From assembly GCF_038405225.1 (NCBI RefSeq), contig NZ_CP151657.1, positions 620,001 through 684,000 on the forward strand: DNA of 64,000 nt. The letters run 5' to 3'. Origin of the DNA: Arthrobacter citreus. GTDB lineage: Bacteria; Actinomycetota; Actinomycetes; Actinomycetales; Micrococcaceae. A program made the position numbers and the translations under genes. The notes beneath the pieces were generated by a model. It was not told where the DNA came from. It saw only the letters and a list, made by a program, of their open reading frames with translations, and made no database searches. This document shows, piece by piece, positions 36,048 to 44,250 of the stretch (the stretch's first letter is position 1; every line of letters begins with the position of its first letter).

Positions 36048-37841
36048 GTGCGAAACAAAATTGCAGTTCCGCTGATCGTGATCGGAGTGCTCCTGATGCT
36101 CGTCGGCATCGGGCAGCGCACCTTCTGGGCTCCGCCCGGGACCGTCACCGCCGAAGCGCCGGCCGCCGATCAGCAGGCACCGCTGACGGTCATCGGTACG
36201 GATGTCCTGACCGCTCACCCCGACGGCGTGGAACTCACGGTTTCCGGGGACGGGCCGTTCCTGATGGCCGTGGGCCGCGCTGACGACGTGGACGCCTGGG
36301 TGGGGGACGCCACCGTGCTGCGGGTCGCCGCGGACGGCGATAACGTGGCCACCGAGGTCACCGAGGGCACACCCACCGTCCCGAATCCCGCCGGATCCGA
36401 CCTGTGGGTCTCCGAGCAGGAAGTCGACGGCGAAACAACCTCCACCTGGGAAGCCCCCGGCGCGGGGGAGTGGGAGATCCTGCTGGCCACTGACGGAACT
36501 GCTCCCGCCCCGGCCGATGTTTCGGTCACCTACGCCAATGACGAGTCCACGCCGTTTGCCGTGCCGCTGATCGTCGGAGGCGCGCTGGTTGCCGTTCTCG
36601 GCCTCGCGCTGGCCTTCGTGGCCGGGCGCGGCAACACCGGACGGCGCTCCGGAGGCGGGGGAACGTCCACCGGGGGTCCCGCCCGCGGCACCGCCGAGGC
36701 TGCGCCTGCCGCCGCCGGCACCACCACGCTGCCCGCGGCTGACACCGCACCGGCCGCCGGTCAAAAGCCCGGCAGTTCCGGAACATCCACTCCGGGAACT
36801 TCAGCTTTCGGCATCATTCCGGCCCTGCGCCGCCGGGGACCCGCCGCCGCCTTCGGCACGGCGCTCGTCACCGCCCTGGCACTGGGCACGGGACCGGCCC
36901 TGGCCGCACTGCCGATGACCGCCGCTCCCACGGCCGGCGCGAATGAAGCCACGCCGCCCGTCGTGCTGGACTCGCAGCTGGAACGGATTCTTGCCGACGT
37001 GGCCGCCACGGTCCAGACGGCGGATGCCGCCAAGGACGCGGCGCTGCTGACTGAACGCGCAGGCGGTGCCGCGGCAACACTGCGCAAGGCCTCCTACGCC
37101 ACCGCTGCCAAGGTGCCCACGTATGCCGCACCGGAGCCGGTGTCCGCGGAGCCGCTCAAGACGGACCTGATCATGGGTGGAACTGAATTCCCGCGCAGCG
37201 TGGTTGCGGTAACCCAGGGCCCGGAGAACGAGGTTCCCCAGGCCCTGCTGCTGGTGCAGAAGACAGCACGCGAGAACTACAAGCTGATGTCCTCCATCCG
37301 GATGCTGCCCGGCACCACCTTCCCGGCCCGTCCGGCCGCCGGAGACGGCGTGAATCCCGCCCCCGCGGATTCCGCGGACGGCCTGACGACTTCCCCGCAG
37401 GCCGCGGTGGAAGCGCTGGCTGATGCGCTGACCAACCCGGACGGCGAGAACAAGGACACCTTCTCGGCGAACACCTTTGCCGAAGCGGTGACGAAGTTCC
37501 AGTCGGACGTGACGTCGAGCCCGGACAACGAGTTCGCCAACATCACCTTTAACCACGCCCCGGTCCCCGCCGACACGAACGCCCTGCGCACTGCCGACGG
37601 CGGCGCCATTGTGTTCGGCTACATGGACAGCAGCTACACCAGTGTTCCCAAGGAAGCCGGCGATTCCATCAACCTGGAGGGCACCGTCTACCAGACGCTG
37701 ACCGGCGAGGTGAGCACCGAAGCCGGTATTGAGGTCAAGTACGGCGAAGGCGTCATGCTGTACGTTCCGCCGGCCGGCAGCGCCGACCAGATCCAGGTCA
37801 TCGGCGCCGTCCAGGAACTGCTGTCAGCCACCCTGAAATAG
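36048..37841 (+). CDS. Large multidomain membrane/exported protein of unknown function
   Basis: A 597-aa protein I do not recognise. An N-terminal helix (~5-24) anchors an external domain (~25-165, with PLTVIGTDVLTAHPDG and WEAPGAGEWEILLATDG). A second helix (~167-190) leads into a Gly/Ala/Pro/Thr-rich linker (~195-258). A third segment, RRRGPAAAFGTALVTALALG then GPALAAL, looks like an internal twin-Arg or Sec-type signal sequence. A C-terminal exported alpha/beta domain (~295-597) ends in LYVPPAGSADQIQVIGAV. The layout suggests fusion of two secreted proteins. The start is GTG 36048 with only a weak ribosome site. The next gene starts 64 bp later. Confidence 0.7.
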   Translation: MRNKIAVPLIVIGVLLMLVGIGQRTFWAPPGTVTAEAPAADQQAPLTVIGTDVLTAHPDGVELTVSGDGPFLMAVGRADDVDAWVGDATVLRVAADGDNVATEVTEGTPTVPNPAGSDLWVSEQEVDGETTSTWEAPGAGEWEILLATDGTAPAPADVSVTYANDESTPFAVPLIVGGALVAVLGLALAFVAGRGNTGRRSGGGGTSTGGPARGTAEAAPAAAGTTTLPAADTAPAAGQKPGSSGTSTPGTSAFGIIPALRRRGPAAAFGTALVTALALGTGPALAALPMTAAPTAGANEATPPVVLDSQLERILADVAATVQTADAAKDAALLTERAGGAAATLRKASYATAAKVPTYAAPEPVSAEPLKTDLIMGGTEFPRSVVAVTQGPENEVPQALLLVQKTARENYKLMSSIRMLPGTTFPARPAAGDGVNPAPADSADGLTTSPQAAVEALADALTNPDGENKDTFSANTFAEAVTKFQSDVTSSPDNEFANITFNHAPVPADTNALRTADGGAIVFGYMDSSYTSVPKEAGDSINLEGTVYQTLTGEVSTEAGIEVKYGEGVMLYVPPAGSADQIQVIGAVQELLSATLK

Positions 37842-37893
37842 CCCTGCCCTCCATCAGGGGAAACCGGGTTGCCGGTGACCCGAGACTGCGTAA

Positions 37894-37899
37894 TAAGGT
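37894..37899 (+). promoter_or_regulatory. -10 element TAAGGT, leaderless promoter of the CnoX-like gene
   Basis: TAAGGT, then 6 nt, then ATG 37906. TTGCCG at 37869-37874 could be a -35 with a long 19-bp spacer. Confidence 0.55.
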
Positions 37900-37905
37900 G
37901 AAGCC

Positions 37906-38865
37906 ATGAGCACTCCGAACCACCGTCCCGCACCGGCCCCCTCCGCAATGAACCTGCGCGGCGCCGTCGACCTCTCCGGCCTGAAGGCCAGGGCCACGGC
38001 GCCTCCCGCCGCGGCAGCCCAGGCGCCGGGGCAGGCCGGCCAGCCCGCAGCCAGCCCCTACATCGTTGAGGTGACGGAGCAGACCTTCCCCCAGCTGGTT
38101 CAGCTGTCCGAGCAGGTCCCGGTCATCATCGACATGTACTCGGCGCGCAGCCCGGAGTCCGTCCAGGTGAGCTCAGTGCTGAAGAGCATTGTCACCGAGC
38201 ATGACGGCAAGCTGCTGCTGGGGCGGGTGGATGCCGAGGCGTTTCCGCAGATCGCCCAGGCATTCCAGGCCGTGGCGGTCCCCACGGTGGCCGCGGTCCT
38301 GAAGGGCCAGCCGGTGCCGCTCTTTGACCGGGCGGTTCCGGAGGAGCAGATCCGTGCCCTGGTGGCAGAACTGCTGCAGGTGGCCGCTGCCAACGGCGTT
38401 TCCGGAACCTTGAATGAAGGCGGCGCAGGGGAGTCCGCGGAGGAGGCGCCGCTTCCGCCGCTGCACCAGGAAGCCTATGACGCCATTGTGGCCGGGGACT
38501 ACGACGGCGCTGCCGCCGCCTACCGCAAGGCGCTGGCCGAGCAGCCCGCGGACGCGGAAGCCAAAGCCGGGCTCGCCCAGGTGGAGCTGATGGCCCGGCT
38601 GAAGGACGCCGATGCGGAGAAGCTGCGCACGGAAGCGGCGCAGAACCCCGACGACGTCGACGCCCAGCTGGCCGTCGCTGACCTGGACATTTCCGGCGGG
38701 CACGTCGAGGACGCGTTCACCCGTGTGGTTCGGCTGATAGCCCGTGTCTTTGGTGATGACCGGGAGAAGGCACGGCTGCGCCTGCTTGACCTGTTCGAGG
38801 TGGTGGGCACCACCGATCCGCGGGTCACCAAGGCACGCTCGGCCCTCGCCCGGGCACTTTTCTAG
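37906..38865 (+). CDS. Thioredoxin-like/TPR co-chaperone (CnoX/YbbN family)
   Basis: A 319-aa cytoplasmic protein. After a disordered Ala/Pro N-terminus (~1-50) there is a thioredoxin-like domain (~52-160; TEQTFPQLVQLSEQVPVIID, FQAVAVPTVAAVL). The CxxC active site is replaced: the expected position reads YSARSPES, so it cannot act as a dithiol oxidoreductase. The C-terminal half (~185-319) has TPR-like helices (AYDAIVAGDYDGAAAAYRKA, DAEAKAGLAQVEL). It matches the YbbN/CnoX pattern of holdase co-chaperones. Probably leaderless. Confidence 0.85.
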   Translation: MSTPNHRPAPAPSAMNLRGAVDLSGLKARATAPPAAAAQAPGQAGQPAASPYIVEVTEQTFPQLVQLSEQVPVIIDMYSARSPESVQVSSVLKSIVTEHDGKLLLGRVDAEAFPQIAQAFQAVAVPTVAAVLKGQPVPLFDRAVPEEQIRALVAELLQVAAANGVSGTLNEGGAGESAEEAPLPPLHQEAYDAIVAGDYDGAAAAYRKALAEQPADAEAKAGLAQVELMARLKDADAEKLRTEAAQNPDDVDAQLAVADLDISGGHVEDAFTRVVRLIARVFGDDREKARLRLLDLFEVVGTTDPRVTKARSALARALF

Positions 38866-38875
38866 GCGGCCCGGC

Positions 38876-39982
38876 ATGAGTCCGACTCCGTCTTTTCCCG
38901 GCCTCTTTGATCCCCTGTCGCTGCGGGGCCTGGAGCTTTCCCACCGCGGCTGGGTTGCGGCCATGTGCCAGTACTCCGCCGACGCCGACGCCGCGCCGGG
39001 TGTTCCCCATGACTGGCACCTGATGCACCTGGGATCCTTCGCCGCCGGGGGAGCGGCACTGATCATCACCGAAGCAACGGCCGTCAGCCCCGAGGGACGG
39101 ATCAGTCCGCAGGACACCGGGATCTATACGCCGGAGCACACCGAAGCCTGGCGCCGCATCACTGACTTCGTCCACCGTTACGGGACCGCCGGGGCCAAGA
39201 TTGGCGTGCAGCTGGCCCATGCCGGCCGCAAGGCGTCCACCTATGCTCCTTTTGCGGAGGGCCGCGGCAGCGTTGCGCCGTCCGACGGCGGATGGCCCAC
39301 TGTCGGCCCCACGAACGATGCCTTCGGCCGCTACGCCGCACCCCGGGCGCTGGACGAAGCAGGCATCCGCCAGGTCATTTCCGATTTTGCGCAGGCTGCC
39401 CAGCGGTCCGTCGACGCCGGTTTTGACACGATCGAAATCCACGCGGCGCACGGTTACCTCCTGCACCAGTTCCTGACCCCGCTGGTGAACACCCGCACCG
39501 ACGGATGGGGCGGCTCCGAGGAGGCCCGCAACCGTCTGACGCTCGAAGTTGTCGACGCCGTGCGGGCGGTCATTCCGGACTCCATGCCCCTGCTCCTGCG
39601 CATCTCCGCCACTGACTGGATGGATGGCGGCCTCGATGAGCACACCTCTGCGCGGCTTGCCGCAGCGGCGTACGCCCGCGGCGTGGACCTGGTGGACGTA
39701 TCCACCGGCGGAGCCGTGCCCGATGCGCGCATCCCCGTGGCCCCGGGATACCAAACGGGGTTCGCCGAACACATCCGGACGCAAACCGGTGTTCCCACTG
39801 CCGCCGTCGGCCTGATCAGCACGGCCGCCGAGGCGGAGGAGGTCCTCCGCACCGGGCGCGCCGATGCCGTTCTGATTGCCCGGGCCGCGCTGCGGGATCC
39901 GCACTGGTGGATGCATGCGGCCGAAGAGCTTGACGCCAAACTCCCGTGGGCACCGCAGTATGAACGGGCGCGGCCGGCCTAG
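38876..39982 (+). CDS. NADH:flavin oxidoreductase, old yellow enzyme family (YqjM-like)
   Basis: A 368-aa FMN-dependent TIM-barrel ene-reductase. Features of the thermophilic-like YqjM class are the early Cys in VAAMCQYSADADA, PHDWHLMHLGSFAAGGAAL, the active-site region IGVQLAHAGRKAS, and the substrate motif EIHAAHGYLLHQFLTPLVN. C-terminal ADAVLIARAALRDPHW is typical. It probably reduces activated alkenes; the natural substrate is unknown. ATG 38876 lies 10 nt after the cnoX-like gene with no strong ribosome site. Confidence 0.92.
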   Translation: MSPTPSFPGLFDPLSLRGLELSHRGWVAAMCQYSADADAAPGVPHDWHLMHLGSFAAGGAALIITEATAVSPEGRISPQDTGIYTPEHTEAWRRITDFVHRYGTAGAKIGVQLAHAGRKASTYAPFAEGRGSVAPSDGGWPTVGPTNDAFGRYAAPRALDEAGIRQVISDFAQAAQRSVDAGFDTIEIHAAHGYLLHQFLTPLVNTRTDGWGGSEEARNRLTLEVVDAVRAVIPDSMPLLLRISATDWMDGGLDEHTSARLAAAAYARGVDLVDVSTGGAVPDARIPVAPGYQTGFAEHIRTQTGVPTAAVGLISTAAEAEEVLRTGRADAVLIARAALRDPHWWMHAAEELDAKLPWAPQYERARPA

Positions 39983-40072
39983 TTCCCGAGGCGGGTTTTC
40001 CGCGCCCAGCCGCGGTGTGGCGGCAGGGGATTCTGGTCCTTGCGGCTGATCACGCCCCGGGGCGCTGAAGGG

Positions 40073-40078
40073 TACTTT
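40073..40078 (+). promoter_or_regulatory. -10 element TACTTT, leaderless promoter of the ABC leader peptide
   Basis: TACTTT is followed by 6 nt (TGGAGC) and ATG 40085, the start of a 7-codon ORF rather than of the ATPase itself. Confidence 0.55.
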
Positions 40079-40084
40079 TGGAGC

Positions 40085-40108
40085 ATGACGAAAGTGGTGC
40101 TGACATGA
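40085..40108 (+). CDS. Seven-codon leader peptide (MTKVVLT) overlapping the ABC ATPase start
   Basis: ATG 40085 opens a 7-codon frame, MTKVVLT, whose TGA (40106-40108) overlaps the ATG of the ABC ATPase (40105) as ATGA. The ATPase has no good ribosome site of its own. The upstream -10 places transcription at the leader start. The simplest reading is that ribosomes load on the leaderless peptide and then re-start on the ATPase. It is an inference from geometry; translation is unproven. Confidence 0.5.
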   Translation: MTKVVLT

Positions 40109-40899
40109 CCGACTCCGCGTTTCCTGAAACTCCGGCCGTTCCGGCTGCTCCCGCGCTGGCCGTCCGCGGCCTCGGCAAGCGCTTCGGCGAGAAGATTGCC
40201 GTCAACGGGATCAGCCTGGACGTCCCCGCCGGTTCCTTCTACGGGCTGGTCGGGCCCAACGGAGCGGGTAAGACCACCCTGCTGTCCATGGCCACCGGCC
40301 TGCTGCGCCCCGAGCACGGACAGGTGTGGGTGCACGGGACCGATGTTTGGGCCGAACCGCTCAAGGCCAAGCGGCTCATGGGCGTGCTGCCGGACGGGGT
40401 CCGGCTCTTCGACCGGCTCACCGGCGAGCAGCTGGTCACCTATTCCGGCCTGCTGCGCGGCATGGACCGCGAGACAGTCACCGGGCGCGTGAAGGATCTT
40501 CTCGAGGCCATGGACCTGACCAATGATGCCGGCACCCTTGTGGTGGACTACTCCGCCGGCATGACCAAAAAAATCGCCCTCGCCTCGGCCCTGATCCACG
40601 CGCCCCGGCTGCTGGTGCTGGACGAGCCCTTTGAGGCCGTGGACCCCGTTTCCGCCGCAAACATCCGCGACATCCTCTCGGGCTACGTGGCATCCGGCGG
40701 CACGGTGATCGTTTCAAGCCACGTCATGGACCTGGTCCAGCGCATGTGTGACCACGTTGCCGTGGTCTCCGGCGGCAACCTCCTCGCCGCCGGCACCGTG
40801 GACGAGGTCCGCGGCGGAGAAACCCTGGAAGAGCGTTTTGTCCAGCTGGTGGGCGGACGCACCCACTCGGAGGGCCTGCCATGGTTGCGGACCTCCTAA
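40105..40899 (+). CDS. ABC transporter ATP-binding protein
   Basis: A 264-aa ATPase of the drug/lantibiotic-export type. The Walker A VGPNGAGKTTLLSM, the atypical signature DYSAGMTKKIALASAL (in place of LSGGQ) and the Walker B RLLVLDEPFEAVDP followed by VSSHVMDLVQRM are all present. YSxGM signatures are common in ABC-2-type exporters. ATG 40105 (MTDSAFPETP) lacks a clear ribosome site; translation is probably coupled to the leader peptide. The gene overlaps its permease by 19 bp, so the two form one exporter. Confidence 0.92.
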   Translation: MTDSAFPETPAVPAAPALAVRGLGKRFGEKIAVNGISLDVPAGSFYGLVGPNGAGKTTLLSMATGLLRPEHGQVWVHGTDVWAEPLKAKRLMGVLPDGVRLFDRLTGEQLVTYSGLLRGMDRETVTGRVKDLLEAMDLTNDAGTLVVDYSAGMTKKIALASALIHAPRLLVLDEPFEAVDPVSAANIRDILSGYVASGGTVIVSSHVMDLVQRMCDHVAVVSGGNLLAAGTVDEVRGGETLEERFVQLVGGRTHSEGLPWLRTS

Positions 40900-42455
40900 G
40901 GCTCAAGCTTCTCCTGCTGCGCAACTCCCTGCGCCGCAGCCCCTGGCAGATTGTGGGGCTTGCCTTTGGTGCGCTCTACGGCCTGGGCATGCTCGGCCTG
41001 CTGTTTGTGGGACTGTTCTTCCTGAGCATCGATGACCCGGAGCTGGCCCGGACCGTCACCGTCCTCGCCGGCGCTGCGGCCGTGCTGGGATGGGCGCTGA
41101 TACCCATTCTGGCCACAGGCGTGGACCTGACCCTGGACCCGGCGCGCTTCGTCACCTTCGCCGTCCCCCTGCCCAAGCTCCTGGCCGGCCTGGCACTGGG
41201 CGGACTCATTGGCATCCCCGGTCTGATGACGCTGCTGGCGGCACTGGGTTCGGCCGCTGTCTGGTGGCGGAACCCGGCGGCGCTGGCCGCCGGCGTGGTG
41301 TCCGCGCTCATCGCGGTGTTCACCTGCTTCATCGCAGCCCGGGTCATGGTCGCCGCAAGCACCTCGCTGTCCTCTTCGCGCCGGTTCAAGGACATCTCCG
41401 GCCTGGTGGCGATCATCCCCCTGATGCTGCTGGGTCCGATTATCGCCGGCATCAGTTCGGGCATCAGCAGTGCGCAGGACTACCTTCCCTCACTGGCCCG
41501 CACACTGTCCTGGACTCCGCTGGGCGCGGCGTGGGCGGTGCCCGGCGACGTGGCCCTGGACCAGCCGGGAGCGGCCGCCGCCAAACTGGCCATCGCCGTC
41601 GTCTTCCTGGCCGTGCTGGTCTGGGCGTGGAAAGTGCTGCTGGTGCGGGCGCTGGTCACTCCGCCGCACAACGCCGGCCCGCGGCGCAAGGGCGGGAAGC
41701 TGGGGTTCTTTGCCCTCTTCCCCGCAACGCCCACCGGTGCAGTGGCTGCCCGGTCGCTGACTTACTGGATCCGGGACCCGCGCTATGGCGCGTCCCTGCT
41801 GATCATCCCGCTGCTGCTGGTCCTCATGGTGTTCCTCGGGACCCAGGACGGCAGCGGCCCAACGGTGCTGCTGTTCGCGGGACCGCTGCTGGGCTTCCTG
41901 CTCGCCTTTGGCATCTCCGCTGATGTCTCGTATGACAACACGGCCTTTGCCCTGCACATCAGCACCGGTGTTTCCGGTGCTGCCGACCGGGCCGGACGCG
42001 TGATCGCCTGCGGCGTTTTTGCGCTCCCGGTGACGGTCCTGGCCGCGGTGGTGCCATGCCTGGTGCTGGGGGAGGAGGACCTGATCCCGGTCATTCTCGG
42101 GGTGTCCCTGGCCATCCTGCTGGGTGGGTTCGGTCTCTCCGCCGTCGTATCGGCACGGTACACCTACAACGTTCCGCTGCCGGGGGAGAACGCGTTCAAG
42201 ACTCCGCCCGGTTCCGGCGGACGGACCATGCTGGTGCAGGGGCTGGGCATGCTGGCGCAGATAGTGATTGTGCTTCCCGTGCTGGCCCTGGCGCTTGTGG
42301 CGCTGCTGAATGACAACCCGCTCTGGGACTGGCTGACCCTGATTGTCGGCGTGGTGCTGGGAGCCGGGCTGCTGGCGGCCGGGATCCGGATCGGCGGACG
42401 GTGGCTGGACCGCCGGGCTCCGGAATTGCTGGCTGCCGTGTCGGTGCACAAATGA
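40881..42455 (+). CDS. ABC transporter permease
   Basis: A 524-aa hydrophobic protein with roughly twelve membrane helices (for example WQIVGLAFGALYGLGMLGLL, LAGLALGGLIGIPGLMTLLA, SLLIIPLLLVLMVFLGT, MLAQIVIVLPVLALALVALL). It overlaps the ATPase gene by 19 bp and is surely its membrane partner. The substrate is unknown. The fold is the long ABC-2-like permease seen in actinobacteria, where one polypeptide may represent two half-permeases. It ends 57 bp before DUF3039. Confidence 0.9.
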   Translation: MVADLLRLKLLLLRNSLRRSPWQIVGLAFGALYGLGMLGLLFVGLFFLSIDDPELARTVTVLAGAAAVLGWALIPILATGVDLTLDPARFVTFAVPLPKLLAGLALGGLIGIPGLMTLLAALGSAAVWWRNPAALAAGVVSALIAVFTCFIAARVMVAASTSLSSSRRFKDISGLVAIIPLMLLGPIIAGISSGISSAQDYLPSLARTLSWTPLGAAWAVPGDVALDQPGAAAAKLAIAVVFLAVLVWAWKVLLVRALVTPPHNAGPRRKGGKLGFFALFPATPTGAVAARSLTYWIRDPRYGASLLIIPLLLVLMVFLGTQDGSGPTVLLFAGPLLGFLLAFGISADVSYDNTAFALHISTGVSGAADRAGRVIACGVFALPVTVLAAVVPCLVLGEEDLIPVILGVSLAILLGGFGLSAVVSARYTYNVPLPGENAFKTPPGSGGRTMLVQGLGMLAQIVIVLPVLALALVALLNDNPLWDWLTLIVGVVLGAGLLAAGIRIGGRWLDRRAPELLAAVSVHK

Positions 42456-42499
42456 CGTGCGGGCCGGTCAGTCGACCGGTCCCGGGAACCCCCGGGTAC

Positions 42500-42505
42500 T
42501 AAGAT
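42500..42505 (+). promoter_or_regulatory. -10 element TAAGAT, leaderless DUF3039 promoter
   Basis: TAAGAT is followed by 7 nt and ATG 42513. An earlier in-frame ATG at 42504 overlaps this -10 and would not be on the transcript, which argues for the later start. Confidence 0.55.
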
Positions 42506-42512
42506 GGAAACC

Positions 42513-42815
42513 ATGAGTCTGCCTCCCGATCCTTTCGAAAATGACCCTGCCCGCCGTTTGGACGACGGCGGCGGTTCCACCGCCGTCATCGAGCGCGAAG
42601 AGCAGCGCGAGTACACAGAACCCGGCGACAGCGAGCGGTTTGCCCATTACGTCCGCAAGGAAAAGATCATGGAGTCGGCGCTGTCCGGCGAGCCGGTCAT
42701 CGCCCTGTGCGGCAAGGTGTGGACCCCGGGACGGGACCCGAAGAAGTTCCCTGTCTGCCCCACCTGCAAGGAGATTTACGACGGCTTAAGCGCACCGAAG
42801 GACGGCGGGAAGTAA
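42513..42815 (+). CDS. DUF3039 protein
   Basis: A 100-aa acidic protein. The N-terminus is Asp/Pro/Glu-rich (LPPDPFENDPARRLDDGGGS). The conserved core has RFAHYVRKEKIMESALSGEP, then ALCGKVWTPGRDPKKFPVCP and TCKEIYDGL, with Cys residues that could bind a metal. DUF3039 is a recognised actinobacterial family of unknown role. It starts a DUF3039-MFS-helicase run in which the MFS gene follows after 13 nt. Confidence 0.88.
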   Translation: MSLPPDPFENDPARRLDDGGGSTAVIEREEQREYTEPGDSERFAHYVRKEKIMESALSGEPVIALCGKVWTPGRDPKKFPVCPTCKEIYDGLSAPKDGGK

Positions 42816-42828
42816 TTTCCGCGCGTCC

Positions 42829-44250
42829 ATGAGCGGTTCATCCGCAAAGCCGCGTTCCGCCGGCCCGCTGTCCCCGGAGTACCGTGCCCTTACGCTGGGC
42901 ATCCTGGCGATCATTACCTGCTCGGCCTTTGAAGCCATGGCAGTAACGACGGCGATGCCGGTGGTGGCGGAGGAGCTGTCCGCGGGTGCCGGTTACGGAC
43001 TGGCGTTCTCGATGTTCCTCACCGCCTCGCTGCTGGGCACCGTCGTGGCCGGCAGCCGGTGTGACGTCCAGGGGCCGCTGCCGTCGCTTGCCGCCGGCAT
43101 GGCCCTGATGACCGCGGGCCTGGTGCTTTCCGCCCTGGCCGGCGAGTTTTGGATTGTCACGGCGGGCCGGGCGGTGTCCGGGCTTGGCGGCGGGGCCATG
43201 ATCGTGGCGGTGTACGTGATTATCGGTGAGATCTACCCCTCTGCGCTCCAGCCCGTGCTTTTTGGCTGGCTCGCCGCCGCCTGGATCCTGCCGTCCATGG
43301 TGGGACCCCTCGCTGCCGGGCTGCTGGCTCAATACGTGAGCTGGCGGTGGGTCTTCGCCGCTGTGATTCCCATCGTGCTGGTTGCCGGGCTTACGGTGTG
43401 GCCGCGGGTTAGTTCCCTTGGTCCGCCGGACAACCCCGCCCTCGACAAAGCCCTGGGTCGGCGGCGGGCGGTATGGGGCAGCGTGCTGGCCGCCGCCGTC
43501 TTCGTCGCCCAGTGGGCGGGGAATGAAGCCGCCGATGCGCCGTCGGCGCCGGTGCCGCTCTGGACCGCTGCCGCCGTGGCTGCCCTGACGGCCGGAGTTG
43601 CGCTGGGACGGCTGCTGCCTCCGGGGACGCTCCGTTTGGCCCGCGGACTGCCAAGCGTCATCGCCACGCGGGGACTGCTCAGCGCCGGATTTGTGGCCGC
43701 TGAAGCTTTCCTGCCGCTCATGGTCCTTGCCACGCACGGTGTGGACCCGGCCACTGCCGGACTGGCACTGACCGCAGGAGCGGTAGGCTGGGCTGTGGGT
43801 TCCTTCCTGCAGGCACGTGCCGGCGGGCGCCGCCACCGTCTCCTGGTGATTGGCGCGTCCATGCTGGCCGCGGCAGTGGGAGGAATTGGGCTGCTAGCCT
43901 CGCCGTCGGTCCCCTTTTGGGTCATCGTGGCGGTGTGGACCTTCGCGGGAGCAGCCATGGGCCTGGCCCTCTCCAGCACCTCAGTGATGGTGCTGGCACT
44001 GTCCACTTCCGCGGACCGGGGACGCAATTCCGCGTCCCTCCAAATTTCCGACCAGGTCGGAGCCGTTGCGGGAACCACCGTGGCAGGGATTCTCTTCGCC
44101 CTGCTGCAGAACCCCGCCGCTTCCGGACAGACCGGCGTCTTCAGCGTCATGTGGCTTGTCCTGGCCGTCTTTGCGTGCCTGGGGATCGTCTCCGGTGCCC
44201 GCAGTGCAATAGTTACCCCGAACACAGGAAAGGTGCCGTTCACAGCGTGA
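42829..44250 (+). CDS. MFS transporter
   Basis: A 473-aa major facilitator protein with about fourteen hydrophobic segments. It is of drug:H+ antiporter style: GILAIITCSAFEAMAVTTAMP in helix 1, GSRCDVQGPLPSLAAGM in the loop after helix 2 in place of the usual GxLaDrxGrkr, and GRAVSGLGGGAMIVAVYVII. The basic residues of the canonical loop are reduced, which is unusual. Substrate unknown. Its stop overlaps the helicase start by 3 bp (GTGA). Confidence 0.88.
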   Translation: MSGSSAKPRSAGPLSPEYRALTLGILAIITCSAFEAMAVTTAMPVVAEELSAGAGYGLAFSMFLTASLLGTVVAGSRCDVQGPLPSLAAGMALMTAGLVLSALAGEFWIVTAGRAVSGLGGGAMIVAVYVIIGEIYPSALQPVLFGWLAAAWILPSMVGPLAAGLLAQYVSWRWVFAAVIPIVLVAGLTVWPRVSSLGPPDNPALDKALGRRRAVWGSVLAAAVFVAQWAGNEAADAPSAPVPLWTAAAVAALTAGVALGRLLPPGTLRLARGLPSVIATRGLLSAGFVAAEAFLPLMVLATHGVDPATAGLALTAGAVGWAVGSFLQARAGGRRHRLLVIGASMLAAAVGGIGLLASPSVPFWVIVAVWTFAGAAMGLALSSTSVMVLALSTSADRGRNSASLQISDQVGAVAGTTVAGILFALLQNPAASGQTGVFSVMWLVLAVFACLGIVSGARSAIVTPNTGKVPFTA

